Assembly (NCBI GenBank): GCA_022792135.1
Contig: JAAWAM010000005.1
Span: 1 to 40,994 of the forward strand
Direction: 5' to 3'
Source of the DNA: Clostridia bacterium
Lineage (GTDB): Bacteria; Bacillota; Clostridia; TANB77; CAG-508
Length of the DNA: 40,994 nt
Of this stretch, positions 7,722 through 17,310 are shown one piece after another; positions within the stretch are counted from its first letter, which is position 1, and every line of letters begins with the position of its first letter. Under the pieces are notes generated by a model, which saw only the letters and a list, made by a program, of their open reading frames with translations, did not search any database and was not told the DNA's origin. Made by a program: the position numbers and the translations under genes.

Positions 7722-8495
7722 TTAACTTAAATTCACTCTTTTTATCTCTTTTACTTGATTTGTATTATCATCAATATCAAAAATGACACCATTCAAAATA
7801 CATTCACCAGTGGCAATTTTATATCTTTCTGGTAAAGTGGTTTCAAATCTTTTAATTGAAGCTGCAACCTCCATTCCAATGACAGATTTTTTGGGGCCTG
7901 TCATACCAATATCTGTGATATATGCAGTTCCTCCCTCTAAAATAGTTTCATCTGCTGTTTGGACATGAGTATGTGTTCCATAAACAGCTGTTACTTTTCC
8001 GTCTAAGAAATATCCTAAGGCAATCTTCTCTGCTGTTGCTTCTGCATGAAAATCGATTATAATGATATCTACTTGATTTTGAATTTTTTGTACAATTTCT
8101 TTGGCTAATAGAAATGGATTTTCTGAAAGGACGTTAATATCCACTCTCCCAATCAAATTAATCACAGCTATTTTTTTGTTTTTACAAGAATAGATGTTGT
8201 ATCCTTTTCCTACCACTCCTTTTGGATAGTTCGCTGGTCTAATTAGTTTTGGATGGTTGATAAATTGAAAAATTTCTTTTTTCCCCCATGTATGATTTCC
8301 CATAGTAATAACATCTACTTTTTCTTCTAATATATCTTTGAAATTCTTTTCTGTTATTCCCATTCCTTCTGCTGAGTTTTCTCCATTTACAATGACAAAA
8401 TCTATTTTTTCTTGTTCTCTTATTTTTGGTAATTCACTTTTTAATTTTCGTATTCCTGCTGACCCAATTAGGTCTCCTACCGCTAATATTTTCAT
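7722..8495 (-). CDS. ymdB: YmdB-family metallophosphoesterase
   Basis: A 257-residue phosphodiesterase of the TIGR00282/YmdB family, which in B. subtilis hydrolyses 2',3'-cyclic nucleotides and affects biofilm and motility decisions. Metal-binding motifs are visible: GDLIGSAG near the N-terminus, VNGENSAEGMGI, MGNHTWGKKEI (GNHxW), DFHAEATAEKIALGYFLDGK, and GTHTHVQTADE. Length is typical. It lies between rny and spoVS with its own strong promoter (8531-8559). Confidence 0.94.
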   Translation of the reverse strand: MKILAVGDLIGSAGIRKLKSELPKIREQEKIDFVIVNGENSAEGMGITEKNFKDILEEKVDVITMGNHTWGKKEIFQFINHPKLIRPANYPKGVVGKGYNIYSCKNKKIAVINLIGRVDINVLSENPFLLAKEIVQKIQNQVDIIIIDFHAEATAEKIALGYFLDGKVTAVYGTHTHVQTADETILEGGTAYITDIGMTGPKKSVIGMEVAASIKRFETTLPERYKIATGECILNGVIFDIDDNTNQVKEIKRVNLS

Positions 8496-8530
8496 TCTTT
8501 TTCCTTCTTTCTTTTGCTTTTTACTTTATT

Positions 8531-8559
8531 ATCATACTATAATTTAAAGATGGTGTCAA
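8531..8559 (-). promoter_or_regulatory. ymdB promoter
   Basis: Minus strand: perfect -35 TTGACA (8554-8559), 17-bp spacer, -10 TATGAT (8531-8536), directly after the rny terminator. Confidence 0.8.
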
Positions 8560-8572
8560 ACGAAAACAAAAA

Positions 8573-8598
8573 GAAGCTATGCTTTTACACATAACTTC
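8573..8598 (-). terminator. Terminator after rny
   Basis: On the minus strand GAAGTTATG pairs with CATAGCTTC (one G-U pair), followed by TTTTTGTTTTC. It begins about 8 bp after the rny stop. Confidence 0.85.
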
Positions 8599-8605
8599 CT
8601 TCCTT

Positions 8606-10147
8606 TTATTTTGCATAATCTACCACTCTGGTTTCTCTTATCATATTTACTTTGATTTGTCCTGGATAGTCCATTTCATTTTCGATTTTTTTAGAAATCT
8701 CTCTTGCTAGAATGGTCATTTTATCATCTGATATTTTCTCTGGTTTCACAACAATTCTAACTTCACGACCAGCTTGAATCGCAAAAGATTTTTCTACCCC
8801 ATCAAATGAATCAGCTATTTCTTCTAAGTTTTGCAATCTCTTAATATAAGCTTCTAATGTTTCACGTCTTGCACCTGGTCTTGATGCTGAAATCGCATCT
8901 GCTGCTTGTATTAAAACAGCTTCCAAAGTTTGTGGTTCGACATCTCCATGGTGGGCTTCTACTGCATTAATGACACGTAGATTTTCTTTATACTTTTTAA
9001 GAATTTCTACACCAATTTCAACGTGTGTTCCTTCCATATCGTGATCTAATGCTTTCCCGATATCATGTAATAAACCTGCTCTTCTTGCTAATTTTGGATC
9101 CAGTCCTAATTCTTCTGCCATGATTCTTGCTAAATTGGATACTTCAATGGAATGATTTAATACGTTTTGCCCATAACTTGTCCTATATTTTAGTTTTCCA
9201 ATTAGTTTTACAATATCTGGATGTAAACCGATTACCCCTGTTTCAAGAACGGCTCTTTCCCCTTCTTCTTTAATCGTATTTTCAACTTCTTCTTTTGCTT
9301 TTTCAACCATTTCTTCAATTTTAGCTGGATGAATTCTTCCATCATCAATTAATTTTTCTAATGCAATTTTAGCAACTTCTCTTCTTAATGGATCAAATCC
9401 TGATAAAACGACTGCTTCTGGTGTATCATCAATGATTAGGTCAATTCCAGTTAATGTTTCTAATGCTTTTATGTTTCTTCCTTCTCTTCCTATAATTCTT
9501 CCTTTCATTTCATCACTTGGAAGTGCTACAATGGATACAGTTGTTTCTTGAGAATGGTCTGCTGCACATTTTTGTACGGCATAACATAGCATTTCTTTCG
9601 CGTTTTTTGTGATGGTTTCTTTTGCTTTTTGTTCTTGTTCTCTAATCAATAGTGCTTTTTCAGCTGTTAATTCTTTTTCCATTTCAGACAATAATTGTTT
9701 TTTGGCTTCTTCTTTGGTCAAGGCTGCTATTTTTTGAAGCTCTACCATTTCTTGGTCATATAATTTCTCCAATTCTTGTTTTTTACTTTCAATATGTTGT
9801 AGTTCTTTTTCTAGTCCTTTTTCTTTTTTCTCAAAATTATCTGAACGCCTTTCTAAATTTTCTTCCTTTTGAATTAATCTCGCTTCTTGTTTTTGTACTT
9901 CGCCTCTTCTCTCTTTAATCTCTTGATCTAATTCTTTACGATTTGCCATAATTTCTTCTTTGGCTTTAAAAATTTCTTCTTTTTTTAGATTTTCAGCTTC
10001 TTTTTTTGCTAAATCTAATAATCTTTTTGCTTCGTTCTCTGCTCCTTGAATTTTAGACTCTGCAACTTTTTTTCTATATACCATTCCTACTGGTACTCCA
10101 ATTGCAAATGAGATTAAGACAGTGGCAATTATGATTAAAATATTCAC
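8606..10147 (-). CDS. rny: Ribonuclease Y
   Basis: Membrane-anchored endoribonuclease that starts bulk mRNA decay and operon mRNA processing in Firmicutes. Domain order is standard: N-terminal transmembrane helix (residues 1-22), long charged coiled coil (about 25-190), KH domain with [10 protein letters not shown] (216-225), and HD phosphohydrolase domain with [12 protein letters not shown] (HD at 361-362), ending ETRVVDYAK. The 513-aa length is normal. The start is GTG with an AGAGGTG site. It has its own TTGACA/TAAAAT promoter and a strong terminator. Confidence 0.98.
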   Translation of the reverse strand: MNILIIIATVLISFAIGVPVGMVYRKKVAESKIQGAENEAKRLLDLAKKEAENLKKEEIFKAKEEIMANRKELDQEIKERRGEVQKQEARLIQKEENLERRSDNFEKKEKGLEKELQHIESKKQELEKLYDQEMVELQKIAALTKEEAKKQLLSEMEKELTAEKALLIREQEQKAKETITKNAKEMLCYAVQKCAADHSQETTVSIVALPSDEMKGRIIGREGRNIKALETLTGIDLIIDDTPEAVVLSGFDPLRREVAKIALEKLIDDGRIHPAKIEEMVEKAKEEVENTIKEEGERAVLETGVIGLHPDIVKLIGKLKYRTSYGQNVLNHSIEVSNLARIMAEELGLDPKLARRAGLLHDIGKALDHDMEGTHVEIGVEILKKYKENLRVINAVEAHHGDVEPQTLEAVLIQAADAISASRPGARRETLEAYIKRLQNLEEIADSFDGVEKSFAIQAGREVRIVVKPEKISDDKMTILAREISKKIENEMDYPGQIKVNMIRETRVVDYAK

Positions 10148-10239
10148 AATTATACACCTCTTTCTTATTTAATTTTCAATGTTCGAATAAAATATATATC
10201 TTCCTTTTTCATTTTTAATATATTTTTTCCTACTATTCT

Positions 10240-10268
10240 ATTTTAACTTTATTATGATAAACTGTCAA
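10240..10268 (-). promoter_or_regulatory. rny promoter
   Basis: Minus strand: -35 TTGACA (10263-10268), 17-bp spacer, -10 TAAAAT (10240-10245). The predicted leader before the GTG start is about 85 nt. Confidence 0.75.
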
Positions 10269-10284
10269 GTGTTTTAAAGGAGAA

Positions 10285-10305
10285 AATCGCAAAAGGCTTG
10301 CGATT
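10285..10305. terminator. Hairpin between the ileS terminator and the rny promoter
   Basis: Perfect 8-bp inverted repeat AATCGCAA (10285-10292) with TTGCGATT (10298-10305). On the minus strand it is followed by TTTTCTCC, so it may be a back-up terminator for ileS, or an operator just upstream of the rny -35. Confidence 0.5.
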
Positions 10306-10326
10306 GTAGCTTTTCTATTGTATGAA

Positions 10327-10358
10327 AAAAGAAACGCTTATCCATTCACGTTTCTTTT
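10327..10358 (-). terminator. Terminator of ileS
   Basis: A 10-bp perfect stem (AAAAGAAACG with CGTTTCTTTT) about 45 bp after the ileS stop, followed on the minus strand by TTTTTTC. Confidence 0.85.
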
Positions 10359-10401
10359 CCATTTGAAAATTTCTTTTATTTCCCAATATGTTCTAAATTT
10401 T

Positions 10402-13400
10402 CTATTGTATTACTTCTACATCCATCTTTAATTTTTCACCATTAATATTAGTTTCTGTATAATTTTCTCTTTCTGCATGATAAACAACATCTACTGCTAA
10501 GGTATCGTGTTTAATTAGTTCTTCGTTTTCTTGGATTACTTTTTCTAGCATTTCATTTCCTGTTACATATAAATGGATGTGATCTAATACTTCAAATCCT
10601 TTGTCTTTTCTCATATTTTGTACTTTGGACAATACTTCACGTACATAGCCTTCTTCTTTTAGTTCTTGTGTAATATGTGTATCTAATACAACTCCAATTT
10701 CTCCTTCTCCACTAAAGGCAAATCCTTCTTTTCCTTGCATTGTTATCAGTAGATTTTCTGCATTTAAGGCAATTTGTGTATCCTCTATTTCAATATATTC
10801 TACCTCACCATTTTTTACCGTATTGGCTAAATCCATTTGATTTTTGTTGGCAATTTCCTGTCTAATTTTTGGGATAAGTTTTCCATATTCTTTTCCTAAT
10901 ACTGGCAGATTTGGCTTAATTTCAAAGTTTACATACTCATCCATTTCAGCTCCTAAATCAATTTCTTTTACATTTAATTCTTCTTTTACAATATCTGCAT
11001 AGTATTCTGGTAAAGTATCAACGGAAATCAACATTTTAGATAGTGGTTGTCTATTTTTGATATTGGCTACATTTCTTGCTCCACGTCCAAGTTTTACTAT
11101 TTTATAAGCTAAGTCCATTTCTTTTTCTAGTTCTGCATTTATTGCTGATTCCTCTACTTCTGGCCATAAACATAAATGAACACTTTCTGGCGCATTTTCA
11201 TCTAATCCTACTACTAAGTTTTGATAAATTTCATCTGTCATAAATGGTACAAATGGTGCTGCTATTTTTATTAAAGTAGTTACTACTTTGTATAAGGTGC
11301 AATAAGCTCCAATTTTCTCGTCATTTAATTCAGTTGCCCAAAATCTTTCTCTATTTCTACGTACATACCAATTAGAAAGTTCATCTGTAAAACTTTCAAT
11401 TAATATTGCTGCATTGGTAATATCATAATGTTCTAGTTTTTCATCTACTTGTTTTATTAATGTGTTCAGTTTTGAAATAATCCATTTATCCATAATATTG
11501 GTTGCTTTAAAATCAGGATATTGTAGTGGATTGAATTGGTCTATTTCAGCATATAACACATAGAATGAATATACATTCCACAAAGTACTTAAAAACCCTC
11601 TTTGCGTTTCTTGTACACTTTTTATTCCAAGTCTTTTCGGTAGCCATGGCGCTGCTGCCGTATAAAAATGCCAACGGGTAGCATCTGCTCCAACAGTATT
11701 TAATAATTCCATTGGATCTACACCATTCTTTTTAGATTTTGACATTTTTTGTCCTTTTTCATCTAATACGTGTCCTAAAACAATACAATTCTCAAATGGA
11801 GTTCTTCCAAATAAGGCTGTTCCAATCGCTGTTAAGGTATAGAACCATCCTCTTGTTTGGTCAATTGCTTCTGAAATAAATCCTGCTGGAAAGTTGTTGT
11901 CAAACATTTCTTTCTTTTCAAATGGATAGTGCCATTGCGCAAAAGGCATGGAACCAGAGTCAAACCAACAGTCAATTACTTCTTTTGCTCTATGCATTTT
12001 TTTACCACATTTTGGACATTTTAAATCTACCTGATCAATGTATGGTTTGTGTAGTTCAATATCTTCTGGTACTTCGATTCCTTTTTCCTTTAATTCTTCA
12101 ATGGAACCAATGCATTCTTGATGGTGACAATTTTCGTCTTCACAAGTCCATACAGGAAGTGGTGTTCCCCAATATCTGTCTCTTGAAATTCCCCAGTCAA
12201 TTACATTTTCTAAAAATTTTCCAAATCTTCCTGTTCGAATCGTATCTGGGTACCAGTTTACTTGATTATTATTTGCTACTAATTCGTCTCTTAGTTTGCT
12301 CATAGCAACAAACCAGCTTTCTTTTGGATAGTAAAGAAGTGGTGTATCACATCTCCAACAATGTGGATAAGAGTGTAAATGTTTTTCTTTGCTAAATAAT
12401 TTATTTTCTTCTTTTAACCATTTACAGATATCTTCATTACAATCTCTTACAAATCTACCTGCCCAAGGCTCTACTTCTTTTACAAAATTTCCTGCTTTAT
12501 CTACTAAATTAATAAAGGTAATTCCATTTTGTTTCGAAACCAAACTATCGTCTTCACCATAAGCTGGTGCAATATGAACAATTCCTGTACCATCTGTTAA
12601 GGTTACATAGTCTCCATGGATTACTTCAAAAGCTTTTCCATCTACTTCTCCAAATGGCATTAGTCTTTCATATTTGGTTCCTAGTAATTCTTTGCCTTTG
12701 AATGTTTTTACTATTTCATAAGGAGTTTCCTTTAATACGACTTCGATTAGGTCTTTTGCTAAAATATAAGTTTCATATGCTGGTTCTTCGTCAGTTCCTA
12801 TATTAGCATTTACTTCTGCATATTCATAAGTCTGATTGACACAAAGTGCTAAGTTTGATGGTAATGTCCATGGTGTTGTTGTCCATGCTAAAATATATTT
12901 TTCTTCTCCTACTACTTTAAATTTAGCAATACAAGTTAAATCTTTTACATCTTTATATCCTTGTGCTACTTCATGTGATGAAAGTGCTGTTCCACATCTT
13001 GGACAATATGGCATAACTTTGTGACCTTCATATAGAAGTCCTTTGTCCCACATTTGTTTTAAGGCCCACCAAACTGATTCAATATAATTATTGTGATAAG
13101 TAACATATGGATTTTCCATATCTACCCAATATCCAACTTTATTGGTCATTTCTTCCCACATAGACACATAGGTAAATACGCTTTCTTTACATTCCTTTAC
13201 GAACTTTTCTACTCCATATTTCTCAATTTGCTCTTTTCCTGAAATACCTAATTTCTTTTCAATTTCAAGTTCTACTGGAAGACCATGTGTATCCCATCCT
13301 GCTTTTCTATCTACATGATATCCTTTCATAACTTTGTATCTTGGAATAATATCTTTCATAACCCTTGTTTCAATATGACCAACATGGGGCTTTCCGTTTG

Positions 13401-13554
13401 CTGTTGGGGGTCCATCATAAAAAGTAAAATATCTTTTTCCCTCATTCATAGCAAAATTCTTTTTCATAATGTCTTTTTTCTTCCAACTTTCAGCAATTTC
13501 GTTTTCCATACCTACAAAGCCATTTTTTAGTTCTACTTTTTTGTACATTTTCAT
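10402..13554 (-). CDS. ileS: Isoleucine--tRNA ligase (long, type-2-like form)
   Basis: Class I aminoacyl-tRNA synthetase charging tRNA-Ile. Visible: the HIGH-type motif HVGH (residues 57-60), editing-domain signature [11 protein letters not shown] (about 224-234), a CxxC pair (CPKCGKK), the [10 protein letters not shown] tract and KMSKS (about residue 612). At 1050 aa, and lacking the C-terminal zinc ribbon of the shorter bacterial enzyme (about 920-940 aa), it resembles type-2 (eukaryote-like) IleS. In other bacteria type 2 is linked with mupirocin tolerance. Expression should be controlled by the T-box leader upstream. The ATG at 13554 has an AAAGGAGG site. Confidence 0.97.
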   Translation of the reverse strand: MKMYKKVELKNGFVGMENEIAESWKKKDIMKKNFAMNEGKRYFTFYDGPPTANGKPHVGHIETRVMKDIIPRYKVMKGYHVDRKAGWDTHGLPVELEIEKKLGISGKEQIEKYGVEKFVKECKESVFTYVSMWEEMTNKVGYWVDMENPYVTYHNNYIESVWWALKQMWDKGLLYEGHKVMPYCPRCGTALSSHEVAQGYKDVKDLTCIAKFKVVGEEKYILAWTTTPWTLPSNLALCVNQTYEYAEVNANIGTDEEPAYETYILAKDLIEVVLKETPYEIVKTFKGKELLGTKYERLMPFGEVDGKAFEVIHGDYVTLTDGTGIVHIAPAYGEDDSLVSKQNGITFINLVDKAGNFVKEVEPWAGRFVRDCNEDICKWLKEENKLFSKEKHLHSYPHCWRCDTPLLYYPKESWFVAMSKLRDELVANNNQVNWYPDTIRTGRFGKFLENVIDWGISRDRYWGTPLPVWTCEDENCHHQECIGSIEELKEKGIEVPEDIELHKPYIDQVDLKCPKCGKKMHRAKEVIDCWFDSGSMPFAQWHYPFEKKEMFDNNFPAGFISEAIDQTRGWFYTLTAIGTALFGRTPFENCIVLGHVLDEKGQKMSKSKKNGVDPMELLNTVGADATRWHFYTAAAPWLPKRLGIKSVQETQRGFLSTLWNVYSFYVLYAEIDQFNPLQYPDFKATNIMDKWIISKLNTLIKQVDEKLEHYDITNAAILIESFTDELSNWYVRRNRERFWATELNDEKIGAYCTLYKVVTTLIKIAAPFVPFMTDEIYQNLVVGLDENAPESVHLCLWPEVEESAINAELEKEMDLAYKIVKLGRGARNVANIKNRQPLSKMLISVDTLPEYYADIVKEELNVKEIDLGAEMDEYVNFEIKPNLPVLGKEYGKLIPKIRQEIANKNQMDLANTVKNGEVEYIEIEDTQIALNAENLLITMQGKEGFAFSGEGEIGVVLDTHITQELKEEGYVREVLSKVQNMRKDKGFEVLDHIHLYVTGNEMLEKVIQENEELIKHDTLAVDVVYHAERENYTETNINGEKLKMDVEVIQ

Positions 13555-13593
13555 TCCTCCTTTTATTTATGCCCTATTAGGGACATTTTTTCT

Positions 13594-13894
13594 AACGATA
13601 GTAATTTTATTATCCTATGTTTTTTTATAACATAAAAAATCTTCTCGCCCTAATTTGTTTAGGACGAAAAGATTTATCTTTCCGCGGTACCACCTAAGTT
13701 AGTAAATTTATTTTAACATACAATCCACTCTCTTCTTTTATCTTTAACGCAGATCTACGGCTAAGCTTACTTTTTGATTTTTCGGTTTAGCAACAGTTTT
13801 GGTGATAACAAATAATTTTTACTTACCAAATTTTCAGCTTCCTTTGGCTCTCTTTTTAAGATATTATATTATTTGTGTTGTCCTTACTATCGTT
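13594..13894 (-). repeat. 11-bp inverted repeat enclosing the T-box leader
   Basis: AACGATAGTAA (13594-13604) and its exact reverse complement TTACTATCGTT (13884-13894) lie on either side of the T-box. In the transcript the 5' arm is at the base of Stem I and the 3' arm lies about 30 nt after the terminator, so the helix could form only in read-through RNA. The interval carries no ORF and is otherwise occupied by the T-box. Confidence 0.6.
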
Positions 13895-13907
13895 TTTCTC
13901 TCTATTG
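13632..13907 (-). promoter_or_regulatory. T-box leader (Ile) of ileS
   Basis: The conserved T-box sequence AGGTGGTACCGCGG is at complement 13682-13695. It is followed by a 16-bp terminator stem (13638-13653 with 13659-13674) and a U-run. Upstream, Stem I contains the GAGAGCC and GGAAGCTG landmarks and a helix ACAAATAAT/ATTATTTGT. The following loop reads GTTATCACC, offering ATC (Ile) as the specifier codon. Uncharged tRNA-Ile should stabilise the antiterminator and allow ileS transcription. Confidence 0.93.
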
Positions 13908-13913
13908 TTCCTT

Positions 13914-13941
13914 ATTATATCATATTTTCTTCGTTTTGCAA
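13914..13941 (-). promoter_or_regulatory. Promoter of the ileS T-box transcript
   Basis: Minus strand: -35 TTGCAA (13936-13941), 16-bp spacer, perfect -10 TATAAT (13914-13919). Transcription would begin about 13 nt before Stem I. Confidence 0.75.
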
Positions 13942-13970
13942 GTGTTTTATGTGAGATTTTTTTCCTCTCC

Positions 13971-14498
13971 TTAATAAACACCTATTGCTTGCCCTCCATT
14001 GTATTCTTGTTTCCAATTTTCTAGGTTTGTAATTCTGTTATTGTATAAATCTAATCTCACACCATAAGCTTTTAATAATTGTCTAAATTCAATGTGTTCA
14101 ATATCATTGACTGTTAGCGCTAAGTCAATTTTAGCAAATTTAGCATCTATATAGTCTTTCATTTCAGCAAATTGATGACTCATACTTTTTTGCATTCTAT
14201 CTAAAACGTCTAAAATTTCTCTTTTATCTGTTTTTCTTCCTTCTTCTAAACTTTCTACTCTTGTCTCTATTGAGTCTACTTTTGTTTCTAGAGATCCTAC
14301 TTTTGTCTCTATTCCTGCTACTTTTGTCTCCACTGCTGTTAAACGTTCCTCATTTTTCTCCCAACGCTTGTCATTTTCTTTCCAACGTCTTTCATTTTGT
14401 TCCCACCTTCTGTCGTTTTCTTCCCAACGCTTATTATTTTCTATCCTAAAGTCTCTAAGTTCTTGTAACACTGTCATTATTGTAACATTTTCCTCCAT
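13971..14498 (-). CDS. Coiled-coil protein with tandem heptad repeats, function unknown
   Basis: About 175 aa with no recognised enzymatic domain. The first half has tandem 7-residue units with a tryptophan at the same place each time (KRWEEND, RRWEQNE, RRWKEND, KRWEKNE). These pass into a second heptad series (VETKVAG, IETKVGS, LETKVDS, IETRVES, LEEGRKT). The C-terminal ~70 residues (FAEMKDYIDAKFAKIDLAL onward) resemble small phage- or plasmid-type coiled-coil proteins. The start is placed at the ATG following an AGGGAGGTG site (14498); an upstream in-frame ATG at 14537 lacks one. No membrane segment is seen. Confidence 0.7.
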   Translation of the reverse strand: MEENVTIMTVLQELRDFRIENNKRWEENDRRWEQNERRWKENDKRWEKNEERLTAVETKVAGIETKVGSLETKVDSIETRVESLEEGRKTDKREILDVLDRMQKSMSHQFAEMKDYIDAKFAKIDLALTVNDIEHIEFRQLLKAYGVRLDLYNNRITNLENWKQEYNGGQAIGVY

Positions 14499-14686
14499 AC
14501 TTCTCACCTCCCTTTTTAGAATTATGAAACAAGTCATATTGACTTTGTTGTAAACATTTAATCATAAGTCTTGTTGAATGTCAAATAAAAAAAAATCAAA
14601 AATTTTCCTTTTGCTCTTCTTTTCTCTTAATTAGATTCTTTTTTCTTTATTTTACTTACTATTTTATTTTTATTTTATAGTTCCAG

Positions 14687-14753
14687 TATGGTCAATTAGG
14701 GACGGTTCTTCTATAACCAATGGCTATAAAAGAACCGTCCCTAATTGACCATA
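14687..14753. repeat. 67-bp palindromic repeat with GGGACGGTTCTT core, copy 1
   Basis: A perfect 24-bp inverted repeat (14687-14710 with 14730-14753) with a partly self-complementary 19-nt centre. It starts one base after the ackA stop codon. Related copies lie at 17233-17310 and, as a half copy, at 39801-39831. It could act as a terminator, but the shared sequence between copies points to a dispersed palindromic element. Confidence 0.85.
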
Positions 14754-14754
14754 A

Positions 14755-15945
14755 CTATTTTACTAATCTTAAGGTTTCTTTGGCAATCATTAATTCTTCA
14801 TTTGTAGGTATGACATATACTTTTACTTTTGAGTCTGATTTAGAAATAATTTTCTCTTCACCTTTCATATTATTAGCATCTACATTTATTTCTACACCCA
14901 TAAAAGTTAATTTTTCGCAAATTCCTTTTCTAATATTAATTTGGTTTTCTCCCACACCACCTGTAAAGATAATGTAGTCTACACCATTCATGGCAACTGC
15001 ATATCTTGCAATATAACTTGCTACAGCATATTTAAAGGTTTCCATTGCAATTGCTGCTTTTTCGTCTCCTTCATTGGCTGCTGTTTCAATTACTCTAAAA
15101 TCTGGTGCTAATCCTGAAATCCCTGCTACTCCTGATTTTTTGTTTAAAATATCTTCCATTTCTTGTGCCTTAATTTCTTCTTTTTTCATAAGATAGGTTA
15201 ATACAGATGGATCTAAATCTCCACTTCTAGTTACCATTGGAATTCCCCCTAAAGGTGTTAATCCCATACTAGTATCAATTGATTTTCCTCCTTCTACAGC
15301 ACAAATACTAGATCCCTGTCCTAAATGACAAGTTACAATTTTTAAATCCTCTATCTCTTTCTTTTCAATTTCTGCCAATCTCTTTGAAACATACATATGA
15401 GAAGTTCCATGTGCTCCATATTTTCTAACACCGTATTTTTTATAATATTCATATGGAATTGGATAAATATATTTTTCTTTTGGCATAGTTTGGTGGAAAG
15501 TGGTATCAAATACAGCTACCATAGGTTTTCCTGGCATAACTTTTTGGCAAGCTTCCATTCCTAACACTGCTGCTGGATTATGTAATGGTGCAAATTCAGA
15601 ACATTCGCTAATTTGTTCAATTACTTTGTCATCAATAACAGCTGATTCTTTAAAAATCTCTCCTCCATGAACCACTCTATGACCAATGGCTTCAATTTCG
15701 TCTAAGCTATCAATTACTTTGTATTCTGGGTTGGTAAATTGTGCTAACGTAAATTCAATTGCCTCTTTATGGTCGTAAGCCGTTTTTTGAATTTCTACTT
15801 TTTTTCCTTGTGCTTTATGTGTGATAAAAGCCTCTTCTTCTCCGATTCTTTCATATTTCCCAGAAGCTAAAACCTCTTCTGTTTCCATATTAATTAATTG
15901 ATATTTTAAAGATGAACTCCCACAGTTTAATACTAATATTTTCAT
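14755..15945 (-). CDS. ackA: Acetate kinase, copy 1
   Basis: Converts acetyl phosphate and ADP to acetate and ATP, the energy-yielding end of acetate fermentation. ASKHA-fold motifs are clear: VLNCGSSSLKYQL at the N-terminus, GHRVVHGGE, FDTTFHQTMP, GAHGTSHMYVS, HLGQGSSICAV, DTSMGLTPLGG, TRSGDLDPSV, and FTGGVGENQINIR. Length 396 aa is normal. Compared with textbook AckA it has Gln for Asn in HLGNG, Ala for Phe in GFHGTSH, and Val for Gly in MGTRSG. It is the more divergent of two tandem copies, 80 bp from ackA copy 2, probably from a pta-ackA-ackA transcript. Confidence 0.94.
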   Translation of the reverse strand: MKILVLNCGSSSLKYQLINMETEEVLASGKYERIGEEEAFITHKAQGKKVEIQKTAYDHKEAIEFTLAQFTNPEYKVIDSLDEIEAIGHRVVHGGEIFKESAVIDDKVIEQISECSEFAPLHNPAAVLGMEACQKVMPGKPMVAVFDTTFHQTMPKEKYIYPIPYEYYKKYGVRKYGAHGTSHMYVSKRLAEIEKKEIEDLKIVTCHLGQGSSICAVEGGKSIDTSMGLTPLGGIPMVTRSGDLDPSVLTYLMKKEEIKAQEMEDILNKKSGVAGISGLAPDFRVIETAANEGDEKAAIAMETFKYAVASYIARYAVAMNGVDYIIFTGGVGENQINIRKGICEKLTFMGVEINVDANNMKGEEKIISKSDSKVKVYVIPTNEELMIAKETLRLVK

Positions 15946-16025
15946 TTTTAACTCTTCCTTTCTTGATTTGAAACACTTAGGATAATACCTCTATGTTCAC
16001 TTTTTTATTTTTATGATTTCATTGA

Positions 16026-17219
16026 CTATCCTAGATGTCTCATTGTCTCTCTTGCTATCATTAATTCTTCATTGGTAGGGATAACAAATACCTCTACTTT
16101 TGAACTAGGTAATGATATTTTTGCCTCATCACCTTTGATTGCCTGGTTCTTTTCTTTATCTAATTTTACACCAAATACTTCTAGTTTATCACAAATTGCT
16201 TGCCTAGAATCTTGCCCTTTTTCTCCCACACCTGCTGTGAAAGTTAATACATCCATTCCATTCATCGCTACCATACATTTTGCTATATAATTTGCTGCTG
16301 TATCATGGAAAATATCTAATGCTAATTTAGCATGATGTCCTCCCGCATTTGCTTCTACTTCAATATCTCTAAAATCTACTGATACACTAGAAACACCATA
16401 CGCCCCTGATTCTTTATTTAATCTATTTTCCATTTTTTCTGGTGATAGCTTTTCTTTTTGCATTACATAGGTTACTACCGAAGGGTCTAAATCTCCACTT
16501 CTGGTTCCCATAACAATTCCACCTAGTGGTGTTAAACCCATACTCGTTTCAACGGATTTTCCATTTTGAATCGCACATATACTAGCGCCTTGTCCTAAAT
16601 GACAATTTATAATTTTTAAATCGCTTACCTTTTTCCCTAGTAATTTAGCTACTCTTTGTGACACATATTGATGGGAAGTTCCATGGAACCCATATTTCCT
16701 AACACCATATTTTTCATAGTATTGATATGGAATGGGATAAAGATATCTTTCTTTTGGTAAGGTTTGATGAAAAGCGGTATCAAATACAGCTACCATTTTC
16801 ATGTTTGGCACTACTTTTCTACAAGCTTCCATACCTAGTATTGCAGCTGGATTATGCAAAGGTGCTAAATCACTACAATTTTTAATTTCTTCCATTACTT
16901 CCTCGTTAATTACAACTGCATCTGAAAATTTTTCTCCTCCATGTACCACACGATGTCCAATTCCACTTAGTTCGCTTAAATCTTTAATGATTCCATAATG
17001 ATGATTTGTTAGTCTACTCAGTACAAATTGAATCGCTTGTTCATGATTTTTGGCTTGATGCTCAAATTTGTGTTTAACTCCTCTTACTTTATGAGTTAAA
17101 AATGAATTTGGTTGCCCTATTCTTTCAAAATAGCCTTTTGCTAACATTTCTTCTGTTTCCATATCAATTACTTGATATTTTAAAGATGAACTTCCTGCAT
17201 TTAAAACTAAAACCTTCAT
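16026..17219 (-). CDS. ackA: Acetate kinase, copy 2
   Basis: Second tandem acetate kinase (397 aa), between pta and copy 1. Motifs: VLNAGSSSLKYQVID, GHRVVHGGEKFSD, FDTAFHQTLP, GFHGTSHQYVS (standard here), HLGQGASICAI, MGTRSGDLDPSVV (standard), and FTAGVGEKGQDSR. It keeps more canonical catalytic-loop residues than copy 1 but shares the HLGQG change. By eye roughly 60% identical to copy 1, so a fairly old duplication or two specialised paralogues. Substrate other than acetate cannot be excluded. Confidence 0.95.
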   Translation of the reverse strand: MKVLVLNAGSSSLKYQVIDMETEEMLAKGYFERIGQPNSFLTHKVRGVKHKFEHQAKNHEQAIQFVLSRLTNHHYGIIKDLSELSGIGHRVVHGGEKFSDAVVINEEVMEEIKNCSDLAPLHNPAAILGMEACRKVVPNMKMVAVFDTAFHQTLPKERYLYPIPYQYYEKYGVRKYGFHGTSHQYVSQRVAKLLGKKVSDLKIINCHLGQGASICAIQNGKSVETSMGLTPLGGIVMGTRSGDLDPSVVTYVMQKEKLSPEKMENRLNKESGAYGVSSVSVDFRDIEVEANAGGHHAKLALDIFHDTAANYIAKCMVAMNGMDVLTFTAGVGEKGQDSRQAICDKLEVFGVKLDKEKNQAIKGDEAKISLPSSKVEVFVIPTNEELMIARETMRHLG

Positions 17220-17232
17220 CGTTTTCCCTCCC

Positions 17233-17310
17233 TTTGGTCATTTGGGGACGGTTCTTTTATGACCATTTTATATTTTTGGCTAAAGAAGAACCGTCCCTAC
17301 TTAGCCATTT
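17233..17310. repeat. Palindromic repeat with GGGACGGTTCTT core, copy 2
   Basis: GGGACGGTTCTT (17245-17256) and AAGAACCGTCCC (17286-17297) form the perfect core. The flanks also match copy 1 imperfectly (TGGTCA and TAGCCA tips). The pta stop codon lies inside the right arm, so the element defines the last residues of Pta (MAK, stop). Confidence 0.8.

Noticed and set aside
11922-12305. Open frame on the plus strand inside ileS
   Set aside because: Lies fully opposite conserved ileS catalytic sequence; no homology or start signal.
13570-13590. Small CCCTA-T-TAGGG hairpin just before the ileS ribosome binding site
   Set aside because: Very short stem with no tail; nothing distinguishes it from chance in this region.
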